Made by a program: the position numbers and the translations under genes
NCBI RefSeq assembly: GCF_007991635.1
Contig: NZ_BJYS01000005.1
Location: 124,001 to 188,000, forward strand
DNA length: 64,000 nt
Origin: Adhaeribacter aerolatus
Lineage (GTDB): Bacteria; Bacteroidota; Bacteroidia; Cytophagales; Hymenobacteraceae
Direction of reading: 5' to 3'
Notes under the pieces: model-generated
What the model was told of the DNA's origin: nothing
Seen by the model: only the letters and a program-made list of their open reading frames with translations
Database searches by the model: none
In this document: positions 1 to 9,262 of the stretch, piece after piece
How the letters are laid out: every line of letters begins with the position of its first letter
Position numbering within the stretch: position 1 is the stretch's first letter

Positions 1-2420
1 TACCGGATGGTCCACGACTCCCCAATAATGCCAGTGGACGCAGTGTCCGCTTTCAACCCGACCACCAAACACTCGAAATTGTATCGAGTAAGACCCAGTT
101 TGGACATACCTTCGATGCCTGGGGTAATTACTTCCTGGTTTCCAATGCTAATCATATTTTTCAGGAGGTAATAGCGGCACCTTATTTAAACCGTAACCCG
201 GATTTGCTGGTAGCTAATGCCACCCAATCGCTGTCGGACCACGAGAATGCGGCGGAGGTATTCCCAATTACGACTAATCCGGAAAGCCAACTGTTAACAG
301 ATCCAGGTGTCATAACTTCTGCCTGTGGCATCACTGCTTATTCCGGGGGCGCCTTTCCCCAAGAGTTTAACAGCGGGGTTACTTTTGTGGCCGAGCCGGT
401 GAGTAATCTGATTCATGTGGACCGGCTACAGGACAAAGGCGCCAGCTTTACGGCCAGCCGACTACGACCAAATAAAGAATTTTTAGCTTCTACCGATGCG
501 TGGTTCCGCCCGGTCAACATGTATATTGGCCCGGATGGGGCCTTGTATGTAGTCGATTATTACCGCCAGATTATTGAGCACCCGGAGTGGATGGCAGAAG
601 ACGTAGTAAAGTCCGGGGCTCTCTACAACGGCACCGATAAGGGACGCATCTACCGCATAAGTGCTACAAATGCCGCACCAGCTACCTGGATGAAGGGGTT
701 GACATTAGGAAAAGCAACGGATAAGCAACTGATTGAAAAGTTAGCCGATAATAATAGCTGGTGGCGGCGCAACGCCCAAAGATTATTGATTGACCGGCAG
801 GCTACCGCTGCCGTACCAGCCTTGGTCCAAATGGCGCAAAATCAAACATCATCCCTCGGGCGCCTGCATGCGCTCTGGACCCTGGAAGGCCTGAATAAAT
901 TAAACCCCTCCTTGATCGCCCAGGTTTTACGTGACCCGGAGGCGGGTATTCGGACCAACGCTATTAAACTGGCCGAACGACATTTAAAAACTTCTCCTGA
1001 GTTGGCTGAAACTTTACTCTCCTTGGCACAGGATTCTGACCCTAAGGTAAGATATCAATTACTTTGCACCTTGGGTTTTATCGATACACCTCAAGCCGCG
1101 CAGGTTCGGCAGCAACTCTTGTTTAAAGATGTAACCGATGAGTGGGTGCAGGTGGCAGCCCTATCTGCACCTTCCGCTCAGAAAGGCACCTTATTAACGG
1201 CAGTACTGGCCCAGTATAAGTCAGACGTGCCGGCCTATGCTTCCCTGGTGAAGCGTTTAAGCGCCATGATCGGCAACAGTTCGGATGAGCAGGTTATTCA
1301 CCAACTGCTGCAAAAAGCGGTAAAGCCGGTTCCGGGAAAGACGGGGGCCTGGCAAGCACCGGTACTGGAAGGCTTAGCCCAGGGCCTAAAAAATAAAAAA
1401 TTAGTACCGGGAGAACTGGCGGCTACGCAAAGTTTATTGGTCCGCACTTGTTTTACGCATCCGGAGGTTCCGGTACGCGAAAGTGCGCTGCATATTTTGC
1501 AGGTAATTGGCTTACCGGAGGATGCAAAAACCCAGGCCGCTATGAAGCAGGCTCGCCAAATGGCCGGCAATACCAGTTTACAAGAATCCCAAAGAGCCGC
1601 AGCCATTGATTTCCTCGGCCTGCAGAATCCAAAACCTTATGCGGAATTCCTACAGAGTTTAATGACACCACGGGAGCCCTTACCAGTTCAGTTGGCAGCA
1701 TTAAGAACACTTAGTGCCATACCCGACCAAACAGTGAGTATCTATATATTGGAGCAATGGTCCGCTCTTACCCCGGAAATCAGGGATGCGGCTATCAGCA
1801 CCTTTATGTCGCGTCCGGAACGGATTGCCTTACTGCTCGATGCCCTGGAAAAAGGAAATATTCAGCCGGCTAGTATAAGCTGGCCGCGACAGGTACGGCT
1901 CATGGCTCAGAGCGATGATAAACTCCGGAACCGGGCCCGGGCCTTACTGGCCAACAAAGAGCAGAAGCCGAATGAGGTTATCCAGGAGTATCAAACCGTT
2001 CTTGATATGAAAGGGAATAAGGTAAATGGGAAAACGGTGTACCAAAAGAATTGCGCAGTTTGTCATCAGATAAGAGGCACCATGGGGGTAGAATTTGGCC
2101 CTGACCTGGGAACAGTTCATAACTGGCTTCCCGAAGGTATTATGACCAATGTTTTGGATCCGAACCAATCGATTTCGGATGGATATGATTTATGGGATGT
2201 GACGCTTAACAATGGAGAGTCAGTGCAGGGAATAATAGCAACCGAAACTCCAACGGCGCTGACCCTGCGGAATGCCAACGGTCAAGTCACTACCATTGCC
2301 CGTCAGGATATTAAATCTTTGAAAGCTTTGGGATTATCCGCAATGCCTTCCGGTCTGGAAAAGCAGATGGATAAGCAGCAAATGGCGGATCTCCTGGCTT
2401 TCCTGCGGCAGGGAGAGTAG
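1..2420 (+). CDS. PVC-type membrane-bound dehydrogenase with HEAT-like repeats and C-terminal cytochrome c (5' partial)
   Basis: The reading frame is open from base 3 to the TAG at 2418-2420, so the gene begins upstream of the window. A TTG near 204 is only an internal leucine, because conserved sequence (SGRSVRF, QFGHTFDAWGNYF) lies before it. The first ~200 residues match the C-terminal half of the beta-propeller domain of PVC-type membrane-bound dehydrogenases, with the conserved blocks TDPGVITSACG, STDAWFRPVNMYIGPDGA and DYYRQIIEHPEWM. A central ~350-residue alpha-helical region has HEAT-like repeats. A C-terminal cytochrome c domain has the haem motif CAVCH at 2052-2066. Such proteins are exported and are thought to pass electrons from a sugar-type substrate to haem c. 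The substrate is unknown. It heads a same-strand run of exported proteins (49-base gap to the next gene). Confidence 0.9.
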   Translation, partial: PDGPRLPNNASGRSVRFQPDHQTLEIVSSKTQFGHTFDAWGNYFLVSNANHIFQEVIAAPYLNRNPDLLVANATQSLSDHENAAEVFPITTNPESQLLTDPGVITSACGITAYSGGAFPQEFNSGVTFVAEPVSNLIHVDRLQDKGASFTASRLRPNKEFLASTDAWFRPVNMYIGPDGALYVVDYYRQIIEHPEWMAEDVVKSGALYNGTDKGRIYRISATNAAPATWMKGLTLGKATDKQLIEKLADNNSWWRRNAQRLLIDRQATAAVPALVQMAQNQTSSLGRLHALWTLEGLNKLNPSLIAQVLRDPEAGIRTNAIKLAERHLKTSPELAETLLSLAQDSDPKVRYQLLCTLGFIDTPQAAQVRQQLLFKDVTDEWVQVAALSAPSAQKGTLLTAVLAQYKSDVPAYASLVKRLSAMIGNSSDEQVIHQLLQKAVKPVPGKTGAWQAPVLEGLAQGLKNKKLVPGELAATQSLLVRTCFTHPEVPVRESALHILQVIGLPEDAKTQAAMKQARQMAGNTSLQESQRAAAIDFLGLQNPKPYAEFLQSLMTPREPLPVQLAALRTLSAIPDQTVSIYILEQWSALTPEIRDAAISTFMSRPERIALLLDALEKGNIQPASISWPRQVRLMAQSDDKLRNRARALLANKEQKPNEVIQEYQTVLDMKGNKVNGKTVYQKNCAVCHQIRGTMGVEFGPDLGTVHNWLPEGIMTNVLDPNQSISDGYDLWDVTLNNGESVQGIIATETPTALTLRNANGQVTTIARQDIKSLKALGLSAMPSGLEKQMDKQQMADLLAFLRQGE

Positions 2421-2469
2421 GCTATAATATCAAATTCTAGTACCAAAGCACCTTAGTTATAATAATAGT

Positions 2470-3165
2470 ATGACCATAATCTTCAGTAAAGACAGTCAGA
2501 AGGATAAGAAATGGGCTGCCAGCTTCTTTTTATACAAAAGGCAGCTAGCTTTTTTTGTACTTACCTTTTTATTAAGCCAGCTTTTTCCCTCCCGGGTTTT
2601 TAGTTACCCCCAAGATAAACAAACTTCAACATTAGCTACCGAGCAGTCAACTACCTGGGAAGCGGTTATTGGCAATGTGTTAATATACCGGCCTGGGTAT
2701 GGAATAAAGAAAATAGAACTTAAAACAACAGATTCGCCGGAACCTGAATTAGTGGTGCCAGAAAAGGATGGGACGCTCCGCCTACTGGCGGAGAAGGGTC
2801 GGGGCCTTGGACCAAAAATTAAATACATGCCGGAATGGAAAGCATACGGCTGGTTCACCGCCGATGATCAGGTAGAATGGGAAGTGCAGGTAAAGAAAGG
2901 TAGCTACGACGTGTACTTGGAGTGGTCGGTGTCCGATCAGGAGGCCGGTAAGCCCTTTGTTTTTAAGGTCGGCGATCAGACTTTAACCGGAACAGTAGAA
3001 CCTTCCGGTTCCTGGGAGGATTTTAAAACGGTAAAAATTGGCCATCTGAAACTGCGCTCCGGACGACAGAAAATGGTTTTTAAACCAAATTCTAAGTTCG
3101 ATACAGGAGCTATTCTGGATTTAAGGGAAATAAAGCTGGTGCCGGCTAAGCCTACTAATCCTTAA
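2470..3165 (+). CDS. Exported protein with a carbohydrate-binding-like beta-sandwich domain
   Basis: 231 residues. The N-terminus is long and basic, followed by a hydrophobic stretch (about residues 25-45, FFVLTFLLSQLFPSRVFS) that reads as a signal peptide. The C-terminal half (about 125-228) has the pattern of a CBM6/CBM35-like galactose-binding sandwich: a 'VEWEVQVKKGSYDVYLEWS' strand pair, a central GxW-type SGSW segment, then 'GRQKMVFKP' and a terminal 'LDLREIKLVP' strand. Domains of this kind bind glycans and are often found with PVC-type dehydrogenases and trehalose-utilisation-like proteins. No catalytic motif is seen. It lies 49 bases after the dehydrogenase and 28 before the ceramidase-like gene, so co-transcription is likely. 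The domain assignment is by pattern only. Confidence 0.7.
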   Translation: MTIIFSKDSQKDKKWAASFFLYKRQLAFFVLTFLLSQLFPSRVFSYPQDKQTSTLATEQSTTWEAVIGNVLIYRPGYGIKKIELKTTDSPEPELVVPEKDGTLRLLAEKGRGLGPKIKYMPEWKAYGWFTADDQVEWEVQVKKGSYDVYLEWSVSDQEAGKPFVFKVGDQTLTGTVEPSGSWEDFKTVKIGHLKLRSGRQKMVFKPNSKFDTGAILDLREIKLVPAKPTNP

Positions 3166-3193
3166 TCTATCCTACTGCAATTTAAATTATTGA

Positions 3194-4618
3194 ATGCTCA
3201 CCACTCACCCTAAAGCCTTGAACCTGATGTTTAATCCCAAACCAACCACACTCCGCCGCTTTTGGCAAATAATGCCAGTACCTTCATTAATGTTATGGCT
3301 TTTATTTGTGCTTTGCTCTTTAAGTTCAAATAGTGTGAGTGGGGCTGAATTCCGGGCGGCAGTGGTGAAGATCGATATTACGCCGGATGATTTCCAAAAT
3401 TTACTGGGTTACGGCGCCCGAAAATCAACGGGTGTGCACGATCGGATTTTTCACAAGATTGTGGCCCTGGATGATGGCTCTACCCAATTTTTTTTAATCT
3501 CTTCCGACATTTGTCTTTTCTCACCATCCGAGTATGACCGCGTGGTGGCCCAACTTAAAAAGCAGATGGGCATTAAACCGGTAAATGTTTGGTGGACGGT
3601 AACCCATACCCACTCGGCACCGGAAATTGGCCCTCCCGGTATGTATGGTATTTACTTAGGCGATCGCGTGCAGCATGTAGTGGATGCGAAATATACGGCC
3701 ATGGCAGAACAGAAATTAATTGATGGCGTCAGGGAAGCCCGTCAGAAACTAGCGCCCGCCCGCCTTGGGGTAGGTTGGGGATTCTCTCAAGCCAATATCA
3801 ACCGCCGGGCCATTGACGTGGAAGGAAAAGCCTCTTTGGGCTTAAACCCGGATGGTCCTGTTGATCGCCGCATTGGGCTTTTGCGCCTGGAAAAAGCGGA
3901 TGGCAGCCCGCTGGCCCTGATTGCCAACTATCCCATTCATGGGACGGTGTTAGGGGGCACTAGCTTAGTAATCAGCGGCGATGCGCCCGGCATTGTATCG
4001 GAGTATGTGGAACAAAAGGTTGGCGCACCTGTGCTCTTTATTAATGGGGCGGCGGGTAATCTGGCTCCCATTTACAGCGTGTACCCTAGTCCGCAAGCGG
4101 GCCATTTATCCCAATTCAAAGTATTACTGGGAAACCGTATTCTGGAGGCTAATCAAAAGATTACCAACATGAATGACGAAGTTAAACTTCGGGCGGGAGC
4201 CTTAACCGTAGAAACGCCCAGAAAACCGGGCCTTGGTTGGCCCTCGGACTTAGGTAGCTATACCAACACCAACAAAGAAGGGACCAACATGGTGCTGCTT
4301 CCTATCCGTTTTCTGAAGATTAATGAAGAAGTGGCAATATGGAGTGCGCCGCTGGAATTATTCTGCGAGGTATCGAATGAGGTGCGTGATCGTTCTTCTT
4401 TCCCTTATACCTTCTATTTTGGCTACAGTAATGGCTGGCTAGGGTACCTGCCTACGGAGGCAGAGTGGGAATATGGTGGGTACGAGGTAGAAAGGGTTTC
4501 TCCTTTTACCCCTCAGGCTGCCAAGCAACTGACAGAATCAGTGGTCAATTACATGCAAGGCGAAATGCGCGACCAGAAATCAAACCGCTTTCGAATTCTG
4601 AAAAGAAAGAAAAATTAA
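3194..4618 (+). CDS. Neutral/alkaline ceramidase-like secreted protein
   Basis: 474 residues with a hydrophobic export signal (about residues 28-50). The body matches the N-terminal domain of neutral/alkaline non-lysosomal ceramidases: opening strand RAAVVKIDITPDD, the metal-ligand motif THTHSAPE (His138, His140), NYPIHG (His249) and the loop NGAAGNLAP (about 284-292). In characterised ceramidases this loop reads GDVSPN and holds the catalytic serine. Here Ser is replaced by Ala291 and Asp by Asn289. The C-terminal immunoglobulin-like domain of true ceramidases also appears to be missing (family about 650-700 residues). The fold and zinc site are likely, but ceramidase activity is doubtful. 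Related Bacteroidota and Planctomycetes proteins sit in sugar-oxidation loci, as this one does. The ATG at 3194 directly precedes the signal region. Confidence 0.82.
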   Translation: MLTTHPKALNLMFNPKPTTLRRFWQIMPVPSLMLWLLFVLCSLSSNSVSGAEFRAAVVKIDITPDDFQNLLGYGARKSTGVHDRIFHKIVALDDGSTQFFLISSDICLFSPSEYDRVVAQLKKQMGIKPVNVWWTVTHTHSAPEIGPPGMYGIYLGDRVQHVVDAKYTAMAEQKLIDGVREARQKLAPARLGVGWGFSQANINRRAIDVEGKASLGLNPDGPVDRRIGLLRLEKADGSPLALIANYPIHGTVLGGTSLVISGDAPGIVSEYVEQKVGAPVLFINGAAGNLAPIYSVYPSPQAGHLSQFKVLLGNRILEANQKITNMNDEVKLRAGALTVETPRKPGLGWPSDLGSYTNTNKEGTNMVLLPIRFLKINEEVAIWSAPLELFCEVSNEVRDRSSFPYTFYFGYSNGWLGYLPTEAEWEYGGYEVERVSPFTPQAAKQLTESVVNYMQGEMRDQKSNRFRILKRKKN

Positions 4619-4732
4619 ATTAGCTCCTTATACGCTACACAAAATATTGGTCATTAAAGCTTTTTGGGAAATAAGTAGCCCAGGAGGTTAATGTTTTAAT
4701 ACTAAGCTCAATATCTTAACGCTGATTTAATT

Positions 4733-5605
4733 ATGATGGAAACGAAACAATCAATATTTCTCTATTTACCTTCTTTTATAAAGATTCATTCTATTCCCCT
4801 CCGAATCTTTCTACTTACCCTGTTCATACAGGCGGGATCGTTTACTTTCGCTCAGACTAATGCGCCTACTTTTTCCTGGCCAAAAGGAAAGCAAGTGGCA
4901 GTTAGCCTCAGTTTTGATGATGCCCGCCCGAGCCAGGTAGATAAAGGTACCGCAGTATTGGATGAATATAATGTAAAGGCTACCTTTTATCTGGTACCTT
5001 CTACGGTGGAACAGCGCCTACCCGGATGGAAGAAGGCTGTTGCCAGCGGTCATGAAATGGGAAATCATTCTCTTAACCATCCTTGTACAGGTAACTTTCC
5101 TTGGTCAAGACAAAAAGCCCTGGAGGATTATACGTTAGAAAAGATGGATTCGGAGTTAACAGAAGCCAATAAACGACTTCAACAATTGCTGGGTGTAAAA
5201 CCGGAAGTCTTTGCTTATCCTTGTGGTCAAACCTTTGTAGGGCGGGGCGTGAATACCAAAAGCTATATTCCGGTAGTGGCCAAATTGTTCTCTTCTGGTC
5301 GCGGCTGGCTGGATGAGGGGCCAAACGATCCGACCTTTTGTGATATGGCTCAATTAACCGGCATCGAAATGGATGGCAAAGACTTTGAGCAGATATTGCC
5401 ATTGCTGGAAGAGGCAAAAAAAACCGGTAAATGGGTGGTGCTGGCCGGCCATGAAATGGGAGAATCCGGCTCACAAACCACACGCCTGTCCATGCTCCGT
5501 AAACTAATGGTTTATGCTCAGAATCCAGCAAATGGTATATGGCTTGCCCCTGTTGGAACCGTTGGCAAATATGTGCAGCAACAAAAAAGTAAAGCTTCCA
5601 ATTAG
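4733..5605 (+). CDS. Secreted polysaccharide deacetylase (NodB/CE4 fold)
   Basis: 290 residues. A signal peptide ends near residue 41 (FTFA/Q). The NodB homology domain covers about residues 50-220. Motif 1 is SFDDA, with the catalytic base and metal ligand Asp62-Asp63. Motif 2 is HSLNHP, with metal ligands His112 and His116. An 'FAYPCG' segment follows at the position of the RxPY/YP motif, and a C-terminal VVLAGHEMG supplies the late histidine. CE4 enzymes remove N- or O-acetyl groups from glycans such as chitin, peptidoglycan or xylan. The substrate cannot be told from the sequence. A 114-base gap separates it from the ceramidase-like gene, so it may be the last gene of the operon or have its own promoter. 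Confidence 0.88.
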   Translation: MMETKQSIFLYLPSFIKIHSIPLRIFLLTLFIQAGSFTFAQTNAPTFSWPKGKQVAVSLSFDDARPSQVDKGTAVLDEYNVKATFYLVPSTVEQRLPGWKKAVASGHEMGNHSLNHPCTGNFPWSRQKALEDYTLEKMDSELTEANKRLQQLLGVKPEVFAYPCGQTFVGRGVNTKSYIPVVAKLFSSGRGWLDEGPNDPTFCDMAQLTGIEMDGKDFEQILPLLEEAKKTGKWVVLAGHEMGESGSQTTRLSMLRKLMVYAQNPANGIWLAPVGTVGKYVQQQKSKASN

Positions 5606-5757
5606 GATGTTCGCAACCCAAATGGGTTAATTAATCAGGTTAGATAAGGGCTACTTTACCACCATTGTAGGAGCAAATATTTTTTTGCGACCGGATAGTT
5701 ACAATAGTTAAGGTGCGGTTGAAAAAGCCTGTTTGCTGGTGTTACACGAGGTACGGT

Positions 5758-6282
5758 TCAACAACTGGCCAGAAGGGCCTGTCTTTCCTCCAGTTCATCT
5801 ATAATACAGGCAGCTAAACCGGCCAGTAATTGTTCTTCATCCTTCGAAAATTCCCGCGGCTTCTTATCCGCAATGGCAATTACTCCAATGTTAAATCCAT
5901 CGGTTGTTTTGAGCGGAGCACCGGCATAAAATTCTAACCCAAACTCGCCATGTACCAGCGGGTTAGTTAAAAAACGGGGTTCCCGTTTGGCGTTCTCGAA
6001 TACAGTTACTTCATCTTTTAGAATAGCCAGCGAGCATAAACCTACTTCGCGCTTAACTTCACTTACCTCGTTAAAACCAACGCTTGCTTTTATCAGGATG
6101 TTTTGTTCATCCACAAAATTTACGAATGCCATGGGTACTTCAAATATACGGGCGGCCATGATGGCCACATGTTGGAAAGTTCCGGATTGTTCGTAAGCAT
6201 CAAGAACGTAGTAGCTTTTCAGCTTTGCGAGCCTTTCTTCCTCGTTGTCCGGAATATGCGGTCTACCCAAATAATTTTTCAT
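5758..6282 (-). CDS. GAF domain protein
   Basis: 174 residues, almost entirely one GAF domain (about residues 20-165). Visible blocks are 'EVPMAFVNFVDEQNILIKA', 'REVGLCSLAIL' and 'FYAGAPLKTTDGFNIGVIAI', followed by the terminal helix 'LLAGLAACIIDELEER'. The pattern 'L..YYVLD......FQHVAIMAARIF' at the start is typical of Bacteroidota GAF sensors otherwise fused to histidine kinases. No output domain or membrane segment is seen, so it is probably cytoplasmic. It lies 51 bases downstream of the stand-alone receiver gene on the same strand and is the likely last gene of the kinase-receiver-GAF operon. Its ligand is unknown. Confidence 0.85.
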   Translation of the reverse strand: MKNYLGRPHIPDNEEERLAKLKSYYVLDAYEQSGTFQHVAIMAARIFEVPMAFVNFVDEQNILIKASVGFNEVSEVKREVGLCSLAILKDEVTVFENAKREPRFLTNPLVHGEFGLEFYAGAPLKTTDGFNIGVIAIADKKPREFSKDEEQLLAGLAACIIDELEERQALLASC

Positions 6283-6333
6283 TTTTTATTTTATTCTATT
6301 TTTATACGGTATAATTACTTTCATTCAACCATT

Positions 6334-6717
6334 TTACATCTGCGGAGAAATAACCATCTGGATATCCTCCTGTTTAATAGGTTTATGAATAAAGCCGGAT
6401 ACCAAAGGATAATCTTTTATTTTAAGGATATCGGAATAATCGAGAGAAGAAGTTAAAATAAAGATCCGGCAATTTTGAGTTATTTTTTGGGCTATAGGAG
6501 CCAAGGCCTCTAAAAATTCCCATCCATCCATAATAGGCATATTTAAATCTAAAAATATAGCATCCGGCAAATCGGGCACCGCACTGGCCTGTAAGGTTTG
6601 CAAAGCCTCTTCGGCGCAAAGAAAAGTAGTAATATCCGGCGCGGCATTTTCTAACAACAACAGGTGTCTGGCAAAGAAAATACTTACCTCGTCATCATCA
6701 ATGATGAATATTTTCAT
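6334..6717 (-). CDS. Single-domain response regulator (CheY-like receiver)
   Basis: 127 residues, a receiver domain with no output domain. The acidic pocket is FIIDDDE (Asp7-Asp8-Asp9), the phosphoacceptor is Asp57 in IFLDLNMPIMDGWEF, the switch Thr/Ser is in FILTSS, and the conserved Lys is in FIHKPI. All are intact, so phosphorylation by the upstream kinase is expected. The start codon overlaps the 3' end of the kinase gene by 20 bases, implying translational coupling and a cognate pair. This compact receiver form (LFLDLNMP.MDGWEFL) is common in Bacteroidota and is thought to act through protein-protein contact or phosphorelay, not DNA binding. Confidence 0.95.
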   Translation of the reverse strand: MKIFIIDDDEVSIFFARHLLLLENAAPDITTFLCAEEALQTLQASAVPDLPDAIFLDLNMPIMDGWEFLEALAPIAQKITQNCRIFILTSSLDYSDILKIKDYPLVSGFIHKPIKQEDIQMVISPQM

Positions 6718-9262
6718 GCTGTAAATTAGGTAAATAAATTAAAAATCTGGTACCTAATCCTACCTGGCTGTTTACTTCTATATAACCACCCATTGCTTCT
6801 AAATGGGTTTTTACCAGGTACAAGCCTATGCCCCTCCCATTGTTGGTCGCATGGAAACGCTTGTACAACTTAAAAATATTATTTTTTGCCTTTTCTAAAT
6901 CGAAGCCCGATCCATTATCGGAGAAGGAAAGGAGTACACCTTTTTCCAGGTTACCGTAAGACTTAATTTTTACTTTAAGCGGACGGGCTTCGGAGCGGTA
7001 CTTAATGGCGTTGGATAGTAAATTGTAAAAAATACTGTATAAATAGGCTTTGTTGGCCCATACGCCAAGGTCTTCTGCCAGGTTGATGTGCACTTCGCCG
7101 TTACTTTGTTGAAGCGGTTCCTGTAAAGAAGCTAAGGCCTGTTGAATAACTAATTTAATATTTGCCTTTTCCAGCGTTACGTTACCTTGGCTATCCCGGA
7201 TACTTAAAATTGCATTTACGTCTTTTAATACAATATCTAATTGCTGAATGCTTTTCTGCAGATTAGCTACAGAAAGGTCGTAAACCTCGGAGGTTTTATC
7301 GGTTAGGGTTAAGAGTTGCGCCATTCCCAAGGCATTGGCCACCGGCGCTCTTAAGTTGTGCGAAACAATGTAAGTAAACTGCTGGAGGTCCCGGTTTTGC
7401 CGGTAAAGGTCCTGGGCTAACGTGGACAGTTCTAACTCCGAATTTTTTAAAGCCGTGATATCCGTTTCAACTTCAATAAAGCGCACTATGTCGCCATTTT
7501 CATCAAAAATGGCGGTTATTTCCAACGATATCCACACTTCTTCCCCATTCTTTTTTAGGTTGAGTATTTCATAAGAAATGGGTTCTCCCCTTAACAGTTT
7601 TTCCTCTAATGATTTATAAACAGTTGGATCGGTTTTAAAACTGTGCAGTAATACAGAAGGCCTCTTACCTATGGCTTCCTCCAAGGTATACCCGTAGAGC
7701 CGGGTAAAACCATTATTAACCCATTCAATGTGCCAATTTTTATCGGCTATTAATACCCCATTACTCGTTTTACTGGCCACCAGCGAGAGCTTTTCCAATT
7801 CCTGCTGATTTTTAATCCGCTGAGTAATATCGGTTTGGATGGTAATATATTTTTCTAATATCCCTTGGTCGTTAAAAATCGGGTTTACCTGAACTGAAAG
7901 CCAGATATCTGCTCCATCTTTGCGGGTGTTTCGGATTTCAAATGCAATGGGTTCTCCTTTTAACATTTTATGCTTTACAGCCTCAAATGCTTTTACTTCT
8001 GTACGCGGATTATGCAGAAATTCGGAGGGTATCCGGCCTTTAACCTCCTCCTTGCTATAGCCCGTTAGCCTGGTAAAACCCTCATTTACCCATTCAATCT
8101 CACGCTTACTATTGGTGATAATAACGCCATTGTTAGTATGACTGGCCACCAAAGAGAGTTTTTCAAGCTCCTCCCTGGCCCTCACCCGCTCCGTAATATC
8201 CTGAAAGTAAACAAATAAGCCTTCGGCCGAAGGATAGGCTCTTACCTCTACCCAGGCGTCGCCCCCTGCATAATAAGTCTCAAAATGTACCGGTTTGCCC
8301 GTTTCAAAAGCATCATGGTACTGCTTATAAAAAACGCCGTTCACTTCAGCAGGAAAAGCCTGCCAAATGTTTTTCCCAATAAGGTTGTCTTTATCCGGCA
8401 AATACAATTCGCTGGCTTTCTGGTTGATGAAGAGGAAATTCCAGTTCCGGCTTAACAGGTAGAAACCATCCGTAATGCTATCAAAGATGGTTTCCAGGGT
8501 ATTACTCTGGTCTTCAATGGTTTCCAGAGCTGTTTTCAAAGGTGTGCTATCCTTCCCAATGGTCTGCACCCCAATTACTTGCCCATCTGCCATAAGCGGA
8601 TATCTGGTTATCTCAAACACCTTCCGTTCTCCCCCTTTGGCAGGCAGTTGCAAATCAAATTGGGAAGTATTTCCCTGCAGCGCCGCTCTAAAATTCTGCT
8701 CACTTAAAGAAGCCATATCCGGCGACAGAAATGAGGTAAAGGGACGATTTACCACTTCTGTACTGGTCAGTCCCAACAAATTACAAAGGCTCTGGTTTGC
8801 CTCCGTAATCAACCCTTGCGGGCTTTCATGAAAAATTAAATCCGGATTAAGGTCGAACAGCAATTTAAATTGCTGTTCGCTTTTTGTTAACTTTAATATA
8901 TTTTGCTCGGTATCAGTTATTTCCCGGCCGGTTGCATAATAAAGATTATCTTCTTCCGCCCAGGCCAGCGACCATAGAAGAGGCACTACTTTGCCGTTCT
9001 GGTGAATAAAGCAGTTTTCAAAACTACCCAGATGCGTGCCTTCCTTTAAATCCTGCAATACGCGTTCCATAATTGCCCGGTATTCGGGAGAGAGAAATTC
9101 CGAATAGGCTCGGCCGCACAACGTTTCACGGCTATAACCTAAAACAGTAGCACTAGCCTCATTAACATAGATGAAGATGCCGTTTATATCAAAGGTGCAA
9201 AACAGATCTGGTGAAACCCGGATAAACCTTTCCCAAGCAGCCGTATTTAATCCTATCTCCAT
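6698..9262 (-). CDS. Multi-PAS sensor histidine kinase
   Basis: 854 residues with no transmembrane segment seen, so probably a cytoplasmic sensor. Five consecutive PAS domains occupy roughly residues 5-118, 125-245, 250-365, 370-490 and 493-615. The fourth and fifth are close copies of each other (both start LSLVAS and share IEWVN.GFTRL.GY). The kinase core follows: an H-box with SHNLRAPVANA near residue 640, an N-box FYNLLSNAIKYRS, G1 SDNGSGFDL and G2 GRGIGLYLVKTHLEAMGG. PAS domains usually bind haem, flavin or small ligands. No specific cofactor residue can be argued here. It overlaps the receiver gene by 20 bases and heads a three-gene minus-strand operon. The start at 9262 leaves no room for a signal peptide. 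Confidence 0.93.
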   Translation of the reverse strand: MEIGLNTAAWERFIRVSPDLFCTFDINGIFIYVNEASATVLGYSRETLCGRAYSEFLSPEYRAIMERVLQDLKEGTHLGSFENCFIHQNGKVVPLLWSLAWAEEDNLYYATGREITDTEQNILKLTKSEQQFKLLFDLNPDLIFHESPQGLITEANQSLCNLLGLTSTEVVNRPFTSFLSPDMASLSEQNFRAALQGNTSQFDLQLPAKGGERKVFEITRYPLMADGQVIGVQTIGKDSTPLKTALETIEDQSNTLETIFDSITDGFYLLSRNWNFLFINQKASELYLPDKDNLIGKNIWQAFPAEVNGVFYKQYHDAFETGKPVHFETYYAGGDAWVEVRAYPSAEGLFVYFQDITERVRAREELEKLSLVASHTNNGVIITNSKREIEWVNEGFTRLTGYSKEEVKGRIPSEFLHNPRTEVKAFEAVKHKMLKGEPIAFEIRNTRKDGADIWLSVQVNPIFNDQGILEKYITIQTDITQRIKNQQELEKLSLVASKTSNGVLIADKNWHIEWVNNGFTRLYGYTLEEAIGKRPSVLLHSFKTDPTVYKSLEEKLLRGEPISYEILNLKKNGEEVWISLEITAIFDENGDIVRFIEVETDITALKNSELELSTLAQDLYRQNRDLQQFTYIVSHNLRAPVANALGMAQLLTLTDKTSEVYDLSVANLQKSIQQLDIVLKDVNAILSIRDSQGNVTLEKANIKLVIQQALASLQEPLQQSNGEVHINLAEDLGVWANKAYLYSIFYNLLSNAIKYRSEARPLKVKIKSYGNLEKGVLLSFSDNGSGFDLEKAKNNIFKLYKRFHATNNGRGIGLYLVKTHLEAMGGYIEVNSQVGLGTRFLIYLPNLQHENIHH

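Noticed and set aside
204-2420. Start of the PVC-type dehydrogenase at the TTG at 204
   Set aside because: The same frame is open to base 3 and its translation is conserved family sequence, so the gene is cut by the window edge.
5073-5621. 182-codon minus-strand ORF
   Set aside because: It lies opposite the polysaccharide deacetylase gene, whose catalytic motifs are clear.
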